From the NCBI GenBank assembly GCA_002500505.1, contig DLRM01000026.1, positions 9,478-73,477 on the forward strand: a stretch of DNA of 64,000 nucleotides, given 5' to 3'. Below the pieces are notes generated by a model. That model did no database searches. It had not been told where the DNA came from and was given only the letters and a program-made list of their open reading frames with translations. Shown in pieces: positions 42,163-50,695 of the stretch (its first letter is position 1; each line of letters begins with the position of its first letter). Made by a program: the position numbers and the translations under genes. This DNA comes from Planctomycetes bacterium UBA7888. Its GTDB lineage: Bacteria > Planctomycetota > UBA1135.

Positions 42163-43476
42163 CTACATCACAGTGATTTGCTGAATGTTCGAATCGGTGA
42201 TGACTCCGGCGGTGTTAGCGCCACACTCCATGTAAACCGTCATGCCTGAAGCCCCGGAAGGGACATTTAGGCTGTATGAGCCAGTTCCAGCAGAATCGGC
42301 GGTGAGATTTGTGAGGACCTTCCAGTTGGAGCCCAAATCAAATTGATGCCCAAAGATGGTCGTGCCAGTGTTAGCCATGCTGTAAAGGAGGTAGACCTTT
42401 GCCCCAGGTGTCGCACGAGAGACATCCAAAATGGCAGAGCCGCCAGCAAAGACAAGGGTTGGCGCAAACAAAGTTATGGTATTCAGGCCAGGTTGACCGC
42501 CGTTTAAGTCAAACGGGTGACCCTCCGAAAGGGTGCTATTCCCAGAACCACTCTTCTTTACATGAATCGAACCACCTTCAATTCCAGTAGTTGGGATTGT
42601 GAGGGAAATCTGTGTCCCACCATTTGTAGAAGCAAGATTAGTCACTTTTACAGGGTCACCATCAGGCCCATTCGCGCTGGTTCCATTGTTGTTGAACCAA
42701 ACTTCATTGCCAGTGGAGCTGAAGTTATTTCCAACTACGATGAGTGTTCCGCCGGCGTTCAGAGAACCTTGTAGGTCCGTAACCTCTGGCATGGAGGAGG
42801 ACATCGCTCCGTAAACACCTTGCTGAATTCCAGCTATGTCATCGGAAGCAATGGATCGGTCAGAGACACCGTTTCCGGAAGCGTAAGCGGACATAGTTGG
42901 GTTTCCACCAGCAGTGGAGTGTCCCAAACCAAGGGCGTGGCCCAGTTCGTGACAAGCAACGCCTTGGAAGTCCATGCGAGAACTTGGAACGCTATCCGGG
43001 CCATCATCCCAGGTCCAAGATTCGTAGAAACGAATCCGCCAGCCATCAGAGATTGGAGTCTCACAGTAGGCGAGAACGCCACCAGATGAACCGGAAAGGG
43101 GTGAAATGATGTTGCCGTTATAGCCACCGGTGTTGCCAGCGTTTCCAGCCCAAATAAAGTTGAAGTTAGCGCCGCCATCTCCCACATTGTTTTGGGATCC
43201 GTCACCAGAACCATCGCCTAAGGAGCGAGAACCCCATTCAGCGCCAGCTTTCCAGGCCGACAATTCGACTTCGGTGTATTCCGGCCAGTTGCTGTGAGCA
43301 GTAGTGTTGTCGTGGCAGGTGCTGTCAGTGAAGTTGTCGTAAATTCGGTAGTCGCGCTGGGTTAGACCCAAGCTTCCACCAATCGTGCTCCAGGCGGAGG
43401 CATTTTCGGGGACAACAACAGTTACGGTTCCTGCGAGAAGCAGGCTGCCTAAAGAAAGACGAAGTACATTTTTCAT
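42163..43476 (-). CDS. Exported metzincin (matrixin-like) metalloprotease
   Basis: A 437-residue exported protein with signal peptide, then a reprolysin/matrixin-type zinc site HELGHALGLGHS and a Met-turn (TMSAYA). The C-terminal half has two Ig/TIG-like domains, one opening VTDLQGSLNAGGTLIVVGNNFSS, and a terminal Gly/Ser-rich region. The ATG at 43476 is preceded by a perfect AAGGAGGTGA, embedded in the last codons of the upstream gene and overlapping its stop (TGATG), which fixes this start. The neighbour at 43476-44018 is its probable partner or inhibitor. Confidence 0.85.
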   Translation of the reverse strand: MKNVLRLSLGSLLLAGTVTVVVPENASAWSTIGGSLGLTQRDYRIYDNFTDSTCHDNTTAHSNWPEYTEVELSAWKAGAEWGSRSLGDGSGDGSQNNVGDGGANFNFIWAGNAGNTGGYNGNIISPLSGSSGGVLAYCETPISDGWRIRFYESWTWDDGPDSVPSSRMDFQGVACHELGHALGLGHSTAGGNPTMSAYASGNGVSDRSIASDDIAGIQQGVYGAMSSSMPEVTDLQGSLNAGGTLIVVGNNFSSTGNEVWFNNNGTSANGPDGDPVKVTNLASTNGGTQISLTIPTTGIEGGSIHVKKSGSGNSTLSEGHPFDLNGGQPGLNTITLFAPTLVFAGGSAILDVSRATPGAKVYLLYSMANTGTTIFGHQFDLGSNWKVLTNLTADSAGTGSYSLNVPSGASGMTVYMECGANTAGVITDSNIQQITVM

Positions 43477-44018
43477 CACTTCACCTCCTTGGCGCGTTGA
43501 ATGCGCTGGATATTGTTTAGCAGTTGGGTCTTGAGAGTGTTCTTCTCAATGGCAGTTCCTTCGCCTTTGCCCAAGAAAACGGTGCCGCGCGGCGTGTTCA
43601 CGGTGCGGAAGATGCCGCCCATGGCAGCATAAACACAGCGATCTACATCGGGGCCCCAACCTTCAACAGGTCCGGAGAAGACCAAGACATCGTTGCCGAG
43701 GCGGTAATCGCCAGGGGCAGGCATGCAGGTCACATTCATGGTTTCACCTTGGTAAGTGCCGCCAATGAAAGCTGCATCGATAGTGCGAGCTTCACCGGTG
43801 TAAAGGTCAGTACCTTCAATGGTGAGAATGGTGTAAATCCGACGGTCTTCCGGAGTGGGGGCGAAGAGGGTAGAGCGGACATCTGTAATGGTGCCGTGTA
43901 CAGCAGCATCGGTCCGATCCATCATCTTCGGCAGGTCGAGAGCTTCAATACAGGCGATAGCACCGCCTGCAAAGAGAAGCCCGGCAACAGCCGAAGCGAT
44001 CCAGCGTGGAGTTTTCAT
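43476..44018 (-). CDS. Exported companion of the metzincin gene
   Basis: A 180-residue protein with an N-terminal hydrophobic segment ending in AIAC, which might be a weak lipobox at residue 23 or a simple signal peptide. It has MNVTCMPAPGDYRLGNDVLVFSG and a Cys at RCVYAAMGG. I do not recognise the family. One-base overlap with the protease gene implies joint expression. Possible roles: inhibitor, chaperone or anchor of the protease. A hairpin-rich stretch lies in its 5' leader. Confidence 0.65.
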   Translation of the reverse strand: MKTPRWIASAVAGLLFAGGAIACIEALDLPKMMDRTDAAVHGTITDVRSTLFAPTPEDRRIYTILTIEGTDLYTGEARTIDAAFIGGTYQGETMNVTCMPAPGDYRLGNDVLVFSGPVEGWGPDVDRCVYAAMGGIFRTVNTPRGTVFLGKGEGTAIEKNTLKTQLLNNIQRIQRAKEVK

Positions 44019-44047
44019 GTTTGTGGTGTATTTAGGGACTGAGTGTG

Positions 44048-44152
44048 GAGAGCGGGGGCTCTCACTAGGGGGACGGCTTGTGAGGGAACGAAAGTTCCCT
44101 GAAAACGTGGCCTAGGAAGACACCAACCCCCACTGCGGGGGGGGGTGTTTCC
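44048..44152. other. Cluster of three perfect or near-perfect hairpins
   Basis: Within 105 bases: GAGAGC-GGGG-GCTCTC (44048-44063); AGGGAAC-GAAA-GTTCCCT (44083-44100), a 7-bp stem with a GNRA loop on the plus strand; and a longer C/G hairpin, GGAAGACACC...GGGGGTGTTTCC (44115-44152). They lie in the leader of the 43476-44018 gene (minus) and may form a structured RNA on either strand. The rest of the 343-base gap, 44153-44361, shows no gene or clear signal. Confidence 0.45.
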
Positions 44153-44361
44153 TGCCACTACTTAGTTTTACCCGAAAAAAACGCAAGGAAATGCGATTTT
44201 CTAGCCGAAATAGGGTTCATGATTCGATTTTGGGCTTAAACTTGGAATGGTCGGCGGTGAAACAGGGGAACAACTCTCTGAATTCCTCCGTCCTCCAAAA
44301 GATTCCAAGTTGTACACAGATGACTGGAAATTCCCTAAAGCGCTTTACAGTAATTACTTAG

Positions 44362-46329
44362 ATGAATCTTGCACTCCTACTCCTAGCCTTCTCCCCCGCA
44401 CTACAGGCTCCTCTTCAAGGCCTTTTGCCTCTAGAGCAAACAGATCGCTACAAGGAACCGACCCGCCTAGCCCTCAAAACTTTAGATTGGGATAGCCGCT
44501 GGGGTTCCCCTTCAGTGCCAACCCACCTTGCTTACGAGGACTGGGAAGCTGCTGAAGCTGGCTACTACTATGTCCAAACCACGGCAGAATCGTGGGAGTC
44601 CACCCGGGACCGGATTCGGTCTCAGGGCGGTCAGGTTTTTGACTACATCCCGCACAATGGTTTCGAAGCCAAGATGTACGCTGGACTAGCAAATGTTGTC
44701 TCCGCTGAGACCCTTTTGGTGGCCCCGGTCCACCCAGCCTGGAAAGTGCACCCTGAGACGGGAACTTGGGGATCTTCTATCGGCTCCGCCGATGGTCGCA
44801 TGGAAGTTGCTCTTGAGCTTTGGCCCGATCAAGACCTTTCTATTGTTGAAGATGAGGTCCGCCAATTGGATGTGCAGATTCTAGAGACCAACCAAACGGC
44901 TCGCTTTTTGCGTATGCTCGTTCGCGCCAATTCGGGGGAGGTTCTTGCCCTCGCTCGCATTCATGGAATCAAGTGGATTCAGGAAAGCGCTCAGGCTGAA
45001 CAGCGAAACGATAAGTCTAAGTGGGTCATCCAAACCTACGTTAACAATGACACGAAGCTTTGGAATGCTGGAATTGATGGTACTGGTGTAACGATTGGTC
45101 ACATCGATGGTCGCATCAAAGAGAGCTCCTGTTATTTCGATGATCCCTCAGGCGCATCCGTGGGCTCTAACCACCGCAAGATTAAGTGGATGGGAAGTGG
45201 GAGTGGGTCGGATTCGCATGGAACGCACACGGCTGGCTCGGCAGCGGGTAACCGTACTCCTGTAAACGGAAGTACTTCCGGGAACGGTATGGCTCCTGAA
45301 GCCTGGCTTGTTCACCAGTCAAGCTTTCCAGGAAGTAATGGCATGGACACTATGCTTAACAACGCCCACATCAATGGTGGGCGCATTCATACAAACTCTT
45401 GGGGTAATGACTGGACAACTAGTTATGACAACTGGTGCCGCGACATTGATGCGTATTCCCATGACAACGAAGATGGCTTGGTGTGTTTTGCCGAAACGAA
45501 CGGATCCAAAGCTAAGAACCCTGAAAATGCAAAAAATGTTTTGGCCGTCGCCGCTTCCAGCAAAAACAACCCCGAGCAACATGGCAGTGGTGGAAAAGGA
45601 CCTACTGCGGACGGTCGTCGTAAACCTGAAGTCTTTGCCCCAGGTTGCTCCACTCTTTCTGCAAGCACTAGCTCTTGTGGGACCACTTCTATGTGTGGAA
45701 CCTCAATGGCTTGCCCCGTGGTCGCCGGTGGTGCTGCCCTCGTAAAGCAGTACTTTGAAGATGGCTACTACCCAACCGGTTCTCCGGTTGCTTCTAATGG
45801 GTTTATTCCAAGTGGCGCTTTGTTGCGTGCAGTTCTGGCGAACAGTGCTGTGGATATGACAGGAATCTCAGGCTACCTTGGAAACCAGGAAGGATATGGC
45901 CGCATTCTTTTAGACAACGCTCTCTATCTTTCCGGAGATTCCCGTCGCAACTATGTTGCAGATGTTCATCATGCGAATGGGCTAAGTACTGGCGACAACA
46001 AGTACTTTTCCTTTTACCTTCCAGCTGGTCGTTCCGAGCTTCGCTTGACCCTTGCTTTTTCAGATGAACCTGGTGCCGCCAATGCCTCAAACCCCGTTGT
46101 AAACGACATCAACCTTCGGTTGCGTGCGCCAAACGGAACCATTTACCACGGTGGTATTTTGAGCACTTCGGATGGAACTGCTACTCCAAATCCAAGTCAG
46201 CAAGACCCCAAGAACTCGATTGAGCAAATCCTCATCAAGAATCCTTCGTCTGGAAAGTACTGGATTCACCTTGAGGGTAAGAGTGTTCCGCAGGGCCCTC
46301 AGGGCTTCGCAGGCGTACTGACCTTCTAA
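44362..46329 (+). CDS. Exported subtilisin-family (S8) serine protease
   Basis: A 655-residue protein with signal peptide (LALLLLAFSPALQ). The catalytic triad is D249 (TIGHIDGRI), H286 (SDSHGTHTAG) and S448 (CGTSMACPVVAGG). A ~200-residue propeptide-like N-terminal region and a C-terminal beta-type domain (DEPGAANASNPVVNDINLRLRA) flank the catalytic part. It is likely secreted or surface-bound. No Shine-Dalgarno is visible. Its TAA overlaps the response-regulator stop by four bases (CTAA). Confidence 0.92.
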   Translation: MNLALLLLAFSPALQAPLQGLLPLEQTDRYKEPTRLALKTLDWDSRWGSPSVPTHLAYEDWEAAEAGYYYVQTTAESWESTRDRIRSQGGQVFDYIPHNGFEAKMYAGLANVVSAETLLVAPVHPAWKVHPETGTWGSSIGSADGRMEVALELWPDQDLSIVEDEVRQLDVQILETNQTARFLRMLVRANSGEVLALARIHGIKWIQESAQAEQRNDKSKWVIQTYVNNDTKLWNAGIDGTGVTIGHIDGRIKESSCYFDDPSGASVGSNHRKIKWMGSGSGSDSHGTHTAGSAAGNRTPVNGSTSGNGMAPEAWLVHQSSFPGSNGMDTMLNNAHINGGRIHTNSWGNDWTTSYDNWCRDIDAYSHDNEDGLVCFAETNGSKAKNPENAKNVLAVAASSKNNPEQHGSGGKGPTADGRRKPEVFAPGCSTLSASTSSCGTTSMCGTSMACPVVAGGAALVKQYFEDGYYPTGSPVASNGFIPSGALLRAVLANSAVDMTGISGYLGNQEGYGRILLDNALYLSGDSRRNYVADVHHANGLSTGDNKYFSFYLPAGRSELRLTLAFSDEPGAANASNPVVNDINLRLRAPNGTIYHGGILSTSDGTATPNPSQQDPKNSIEQILIKNPSSGKYWIHLEGKSVPQGPQGFAGVLTF

Positions 46330-47036
46330 GTAGCGTTGTCGTCTTTCAGGCTCCCCAAACGGTAGCCTACCCCCCGGACGGTCAGGATAAATTCTGGCCG
46401 TCCGGGGTCTTTTTCAAAGCGCCGACGTAGACGCACCACAAAATTGTCGACTGTACGCGTTGTAGGTTCGGCTTCTCCGCCCCAAACTTCATCTAATATT
46501 TTATGGCGGTCTACGATTCCACCGTGCGCTTCCAAAAGGAGTTTCATTATCCCAAGCTCTTTGAGGGGGAGCGTTTCCACAGTTCCATCGGCGGACTTGG
46601 CTTCGTGGGTATTCAGATCGAACCAACCATCACCCAAAGCGATTCTCTCTTTCGAATTTATTTTAGACCACTCGTTCCGCCGGAGAAGTGCGCGTACGCG
46701 GGCAAGCAGTTCGTCCAAGTGAAAGGGTTTTACTAGGTAGTCATCTCCACCGGCTTCGAGTCCTTCAACTCGGTCACGGGACAGGTCGCGGGCTGTGAGA
46801 AAAAGAATGGGGGTCCGATTTCCTTCTTCTCGCAAGCGCTTACAAACTTCAAAGCCATCCATCTTGGGGAGCATTACATCCAGCAAAATTAAATCCAGAC
46901 CATCCGTGCGTGCAGCTCGTAATCCAGAGTCGCCATCTGAGGTGGCAATGACCCGGAACCCTTCTGTTTCCAAATTGTCACAAACCAGACGCTGTATGCG
47001 AGGTTCGTCTTCAACAACTAAGATGCGCGAGTTCAT
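46326..47036 (-). CDS. OmpR-family response regulator
   Basis: A 236-residue receiver plus winged-helix DNA-binding domain. The phosphoacceptor Asp is in LILLDVMLPKMDGF, with EPR near residue 12 and LVKPFHLDELL for the Lys. The C-terminal half has the winged-helix elements ALGDGWFDLN, LPLKELGIMKLLLEA, and TVDNFVVRLRRRFE, then the wing VRGVGYRLG. It pairs with the histidine kinase whose stop it overlaps as ATGA. Confidence 0.95.
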   Translation of the reverse strand: MNSRILVVEDEPRIQRLVCDNLETEGFRVIATSDGDSGLRAARTDGLDLILLDVMLPKMDGFEVCKRLREEGNRTPILFLTARDLSRDRVEGLEAGGDDYLVKPFHLDELLARVRALLRRNEWSKINSKERIALGDGWFDLNTHEAKSADGTVETLPLKELGIMKLLLEAHGGIVDRHKILDEVWGGEAEPTTRTVDNFVVRLRRRFEKDPGRPEFILTVRGVGYRLGSLKDDNAT

Positions 47037-48148
47037 GATGGACCTAGTTTAGAAGCACTGCCCGGCCAAGTGATTTTGAATTCTGCACCTTTGCCTAAGC
47101 CGCTACTTTGAGCTTCGACTTTTGCAGATTGGGCGCGAACGAGTTCGGAAACTAAGTAAAGGCCAAGTCCAGTGCCTTGGGCGGTGCGAACCCGCTCATC
47201 GCCCGCTCGCCAAAAGCGTTCAAAAAGTCGCGGGCGTTCCTCAGTGGAAAATCCCCGCCCTTGATCTAATATGCGAAGCACAGCGTTTCCATTTTCCTTT
47301 CTTAAGGACATAGATATGCGGCTCCCTTCGCCGTATTTAATGGCGTTTTCCAGTAAGTTGCGGAGAATAGGCTGGAATGCGGTCGGGTCGGCTTCAGCCC
47401 AGACTTCGTTTTCAATATCCAAATCGAGGAGTTCATCGCCGATTGGGTTGGAAATACACCATGCGGTCACGGAAGCCTGAATAGCCTCGCTCATATCGAG
47501 AGCTCGGACTTGGGGACTTAAAGCGCGGGCGTCTAAGCGCCCAACCGTGAGCACATTGTCCACCAAGGAATCTAAGCGATGGAGGTCCTCCAGTATTCCT
47601 TCGGAATAGGCTCGCGCTTTCGAAGGGTCCGGCCGACGTATCAAGGATTCCACGGCAAGCCGAATTCCTTGAATAGGGGAGCGGAATTCATGAGTGACAG
47701 CGTGCAAAAAGTTGGACTCCTGGAGAGTAAGCCGTTGTTGATGCCGTGCGCTTTTCATCAAAAACCAAATGGCAACAAGAGCAATCAGGAAACTCAAACT
47801 TCCCTCACCTAACACCATTACGTGGTGAGCCATCAGGTCGTTATCCAAAGTTCGAATCGCCGTTTCACTGAGTTGAATCCCTAAATGCCCACCGGCTTCA
47901 GCGATTGGAACTCTCACTAGGGCAGGAAAGTCAGGGGAGATTTTTTGCCATGCCTCGGTGGCAGAGGCTCCATTCTCCACACGATAAAGAAGCTCCTGTA
48001 ATGCCAGATCTCGCCTTTCTAGGAGAGCCTGGTGTCCTGCGGTGTGAAGGGTTTCGCCCTGCCGCCACAGGGAAAGACCCCACCAGCCGAGCTGGGCAAA
48101 GAAGAGCCCGGCGACCAGAAGAATCCAAAGAGGAAGGCGATGCGACAT
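47033..48148 (-). CDS. Membrane sensor histidine kinase
   Basis: About 371 residues. Two transmembrane helices (WILLVAGLFFAQLGWWGL and SLSFLIALVAIWFLM) enclose a ~100-residue periplasmic sensor; then the H-box HEFRSPIQGIRL, N-box NLLENAIKYGEG, DQGRGFS and GTGLGLYLVSELV. The signal is unknown. The ATG at 48148 replaces an in-frame GTG at 48187. It is divergent from RNase D, and its regulator gene overlaps its stop. Confidence 0.93.
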   Translation of the reverse strand: MSHRLPLWILLVAGLFFAQLGWWGLSLWRQGETLHTAGHQALLERRDLALQELLYRVENGASATEAWQKISPDFPALVRVPIAEAGGHLGIQLSETAIRTLDNDLMAHHVMVLGEGSLSFLIALVAIWFLMKSARHQQRLTLQESNFLHAVTHEFRSPIQGIRLAVESLIRRPDPSKARAYSEGILEDLHRLDSLVDNVLTVGRLDARALSPQVRALDMSEAIQASVTAWCISNPIGDELLDLDIENEVWAEADPTAFQPILRNLLENAIKYGEGSRISMSLRKENGNAVLRILDQGRGFSTEERPRLFERFWRAGDERVRTAQGTGLGLYLVSELVRAQSAKVEAQSSGLGKGAEFKITWPGSASKLGPS

Positions 48149-48205
48149 GGTGCCCTTACAATAAGCCACCAAGGAGCTTTTCGTCACACTTGAATCACCT
48201 AAACG

Positions 48206-49432
48206 ATGTCCAGTGTGCCGATTGAACGAATCACCAGCACCATGCCCGATAGAATCCCGGCCGATTGGCCCCCCGTTAGGACCATTAAGACGCCGAGTGA
48301 GCTGGCTGTCGCTCTCCAGGAGTGGAATAATGCCGGAATTATCGGTGTGGACACGGAGTCCAACTCCTTCTACGCCTACACCGATAAGCTGTGTTTAGTG
48401 CAAGTGACCGCTGGGGAAATTGACTACATCGTGGACCCGATTGCCCTTGGCGAAGATCTAAAGGCCTTCAACGACATCCTAGCCGACCCAGCCTTCATCA
48501 AAATTTTTCACGCGGCTGAGTTCGACCTCATGCTTCTGAAGAAAGATTTGGGCGTAGAAATGAAGGGGCTTTTTGACACTCAAGTGGCAATGACTCTTCT
48601 GCAGCACGAGAAAACGGGACTCGCCGCTCTCATTGACGCTTACTACGGAATCAAACTTTCCAAAAAGGAACAGCGTTCTAACTGGGGCAAACGCCCCCTC
48701 AGCGAAGCGCAATTAGCTTATGCGCGGATTGACACTCACTTTCTCCCGGACCTTCATAATCGTCTCACCACCGAGCTTGAAGAAAAGGGGATGACTGCTG
48801 CGGCCGAGGGCGAGTTTCGCCGCTTGGAGCGAGAAATTTTGCCACCTCGTGAGCCGAACTTTGAAGGTTGGCGGAAATTGAAGGGAGCTAAAGCCCTTAG
48901 TCCTTCTGCCTCCGCGCGCCTCAAGGCAACGTTTCGTTGGCGTGAAGAGTTGGCGATAAAACTAGATCGCCCGGTATTTCGTGTCATGGCGAATGAGGTC
49001 CTGATTTCTATTGCTAATCGTCCACCTCGGAACACCAAGGAGTTGGCGTCCCTAAAAGGCGTGGGCTGGAACATGGCTCGCCGAAATGGAGAGGACATAC
49101 TTTCTGCTTTACAATCTGCAGAGGGCGAGCGGATTGAAGCCCCGACTGCGCCCAAACGTACTCCGGAAGAGCGGCGGAAGCACCGGATTTTGCGCGACAA
49201 CAAAGAGGCGCTTCGCCAGTGGCGCAAAAAAATGGCGGAGGAACTCGGCCTTCCCAGCGAACGGTTGATGCATCGCCGCCATCTTGAGGAGCTTGGGAAA
49301 CGTCTCCCGCAGACTCGCCAAGAACTTCTTGATACAATAGAGTTAAACGACTGGCAACGAGAGAACTTGGAAGCATCTCTTTTGCTAATGCTCGAATCCT
49401 TGCCAGACCCAAACCTGAACCTAGAAAAATGA
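48206..49432 (+). CDS. rnd: Ribonuclease D
   Basis: A 408-residue 3'-5' exoribonuclease of tRNA/rRNA processing. The DEDDy active site is visible: D-x-E in GVDTESNSFY, D in FHAAEFDLMLL, and YARIDTHFLPDLHNRL with the Tyr/Asp. The C-terminal half has HRDC-like segments (AFRVMANEVLISIANRPP and HRRHLEELGK). The length and order are ordinary. The stop overlaps the following Cys-rich gene (ATGA). Confidence 0.93.
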   Translation: MSSVPIERITSTMPDRIPADWPPVRTIKTPSELAVALQEWNNAGIIGVDTESNSFYAYTDKLCLVQVTAGEIDYIVDPIALGEDLKAFNDILADPAFIKIFHAAEFDLMLLKKDLGVEMKGLFDTQVAMTLLQHEKTGLAALIDAYYGIKLSKKEQRSNWGKRPLSEAQLAYARIDTHFLPDLHNRLTTELEEKGMTAAAEGEFRRLEREILPPREPNFEGWRKLKGAKALSPSASARLKATFRWREELAIKLDRPVFRVMANEVLISIANRPPRNTKELASLKGVGWNMARRNGEDILSALQSAEGERIEAPTAPKRTPEERRKHRILRDNKEALRQWRKKMAEELGLPSERLMHRRHLEELGKRLPQTRQELLDTIELNDWQRENLEASLLLMLESLPDPNLNLEK

Positions 49433-49653
49433 AAAACCTAACCCTTGCCCTTGCGGCCCTTTCCCTTGCCTTTTTTGCTTGCGCAACTCCAGGCGAATGT
49501 GGTTCCAATTGTTCAAAGCCTTGCTGTGACGCCGCTGCGAAAGCCGAATGCGGGTCGAATTGCGCCAAGTCTTGTTGTGCCGAAAAGAAAGAGGCTCAAT
49601 GCTGTAAAGATGCCAAAGCACTGGGGAAAAAATGTGCTGGCTGCGCTAAGTAG
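49429..49653 (+). CDS. Small Cys-rich exported protein (metal-binding candidate)
   Basis: A 74-residue protein with a hydrophobic leader (residues 1-18, LTLALAALSLAFFAC) and then 12 Cys in the last 51 residues: C24, C28, C32, C33, C41, C45, C49, C50, C58, C59, C69, C72. The unit ECGSNC-x-K-x-CC occurs twice, 17 residues apart. The pattern resembles metallothionein-like metal binding. The leader may be a signal peptide or a non-canonical lipobox (FFAC). It overlaps the RNase D stop, and its terminator lies inside the convergent cobW gene. No family match is claimed. Confidence 0.65.
   Translation: MKNLTLALAALSLAFFACATPGECGSNCSKPCCDAAAKAECGSNCAKSCCAEKKEAQCCKDAKALGKKCAGCAK
49495..49578 (+). repeat. 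Tandem coding repeat in the Cys-rich gene
   Basis: Two 33-base blocks, 49495-49527 and 49546-49578, encode ECGSNC-x-K-x-CC twice with a 51-base period. At the DNA level they differ at several wobble positions, so the duplication is old or under protein-level selection. Confidence 0.75.
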
Positions 49654-50641
49654 TCAACGGCTTCCCTGCAACACAAGCCTGGAGCCCACGCTCCAGGCTT
49701 TTTTTGTTGAGGTTTCGACCAATGAAAACGAGTTCGGTTCGACGTGGGAGAGTTCCCCAAGCTTTGTCGGCGGCGACATTGAAGAGCTCATAGGTTCCTT
49801 GAAGTAGGGCGCGTTCTTCGTGACCCTCTAAGTTGAGAAAACCTTTCCACCGGACAAGTTCACCGGAGTGAGAGCTGGCAATTGAGTTGAACCAAAGTTC
49901 GGTTCGGAGAGGGTCTAATGTTTTTGAACTCGTGAGAGTAAATGCCTGAAGTTCATTCTCTTCTTGATGAGGCGCCAGAGACAAATCGACCAAATCGCTC
50001 AAAGGCCGTGGTTCACGAGCTTGAAATACAATTGCTGAGTCCAGTTCGGCTTGACTTGTCTCTAGCAAGGGAGCAACCGGGTTGATTTGACCGAGTTCCC
50101 TTGAAAGGGACTCCAGCCTCCCTGCTTTCACCAAGTCCTTTTTGTTCAGCACCACTAAATCGGCTAAGGCCACTTGGTCTCGGGCGGCCGTTTCTTTTTC
50201 AGCGCGCACCCAATGGGCAGAGTCCACCAAAGTTACGACTGAATCTACACGATAGAGGGCGGCGACAATTTCTTCCACGAGAAAGCTGCGCAGGAGGGGG
50301 GCTGGCTCGGCAATCCCTGTGGTCTCTAGCAAGACCCGATCGAAAGCGCGTGCAGGGAGTAAACCTAGGGCGCGACGTTTGCGCAGCTGCTTCAGTGTGC
50401 GCACTAAATCTCCGCGAACCGAACAGCAAACACAGCCATTGGAAAGCTCAACGATGTCTTCATTCGAGCGAAGGATAAGTCGCTGGTCCACTCCGATTTC
50501 TCCGAACTCATTGACTAGCACTGCAAACCGTTGCCCGTGCGGTTCAGCCAGGAGGCGGTTCAAAAGAGTGGTTTTTCCAGCGCCCAGCCACCCAGTCAGA
50601 ATGGTGACTGGCATGCGGGAATCGAAGGGGTCGCGAGACAT
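49646..50641 (-). CDS. CobW/ZNG1-family GTPase metallochaperone
   Basis: A 331-residue G3E GTPase. The P-loop GWLGAGKTT (residues 17-25), the metal-binding GCVCC motif (C70, C72, C73), ETTGIAEPAPLL and NKKDL (nucleotide specificity) are all present, and the C-terminal domain ends FIGRNLNKKSLERGLQAC, the usual CobW-C tail. These proteins insert zinc, cobalt or other ions into target enzymes. The target is unknown; the adjacent Cys-rich exported protein makes metal homeostasis a reasonable guess. Its last codons overlap the neighbour's stop by 8 bases and contain the neighbour's terminator. Confidence 0.9.
   Translation of the reverse strand: MSRDPFDSRMPVTILTGWLGAGKTTLLNRLLAEPHGQRFAVLVNEFGEIGVDQRLILRSNEDIVELSNGCVCCSVRGDLVRTLKQLRKRRALGLLPARAFDRVLLETTGIAEPAPLLRSFLVEEIVAALYRVDSVVTLVDSAHWVRAEKETAARDQVALADLVVLNKKDLVKAGRLESLSRELGQINPVAPLLETSQAELDSAIVFQAREPRPLSDLVDLSLAPHQEENELQAFTLTSSKTLDPLRTELWFNSIASSHSGELVRWKGFLNLEGHEERALLQGTYELFNVAADKAWGTLPRRTELVFIGRNLNKKSLERGLQACVAGKPLTT
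49675..49705 (+). terminator. Terminator inside the 3' end of the cobW gene
   Basis: AAGCCTGGAGC (49675-49685) and GCTCCAGGCTT (49690-49700) form an 11-bp stem with a 4-base loop, followed by a T run up to 49705 on the plus strand. It ends the Cys-rich gene's transcript while the same bases encode the SLERGLQACVAG region of the minus-strand GTPase. Confidence 0.85.
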
Positions 50642-50695
50642 GAAAGCAAAGGGTAACGCACGAGGGCTGGGCGCGTCTTCCTACAATGCCTCGTC

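Noticed and set aside
44247..44495. Plus-strand 82-residue ORF before the subtilase
   Set aside because: No similarity to any family, composition unlike the exported neighbours, and it overlaps the subtilase start in another frame.
49445..49807. 120-residue plus-strand ORF over the Cys-rich gene
   Set aside because: Shifted frame of the Cys-rich gene and the end of cobW; it runs through the terminator and has no motif.
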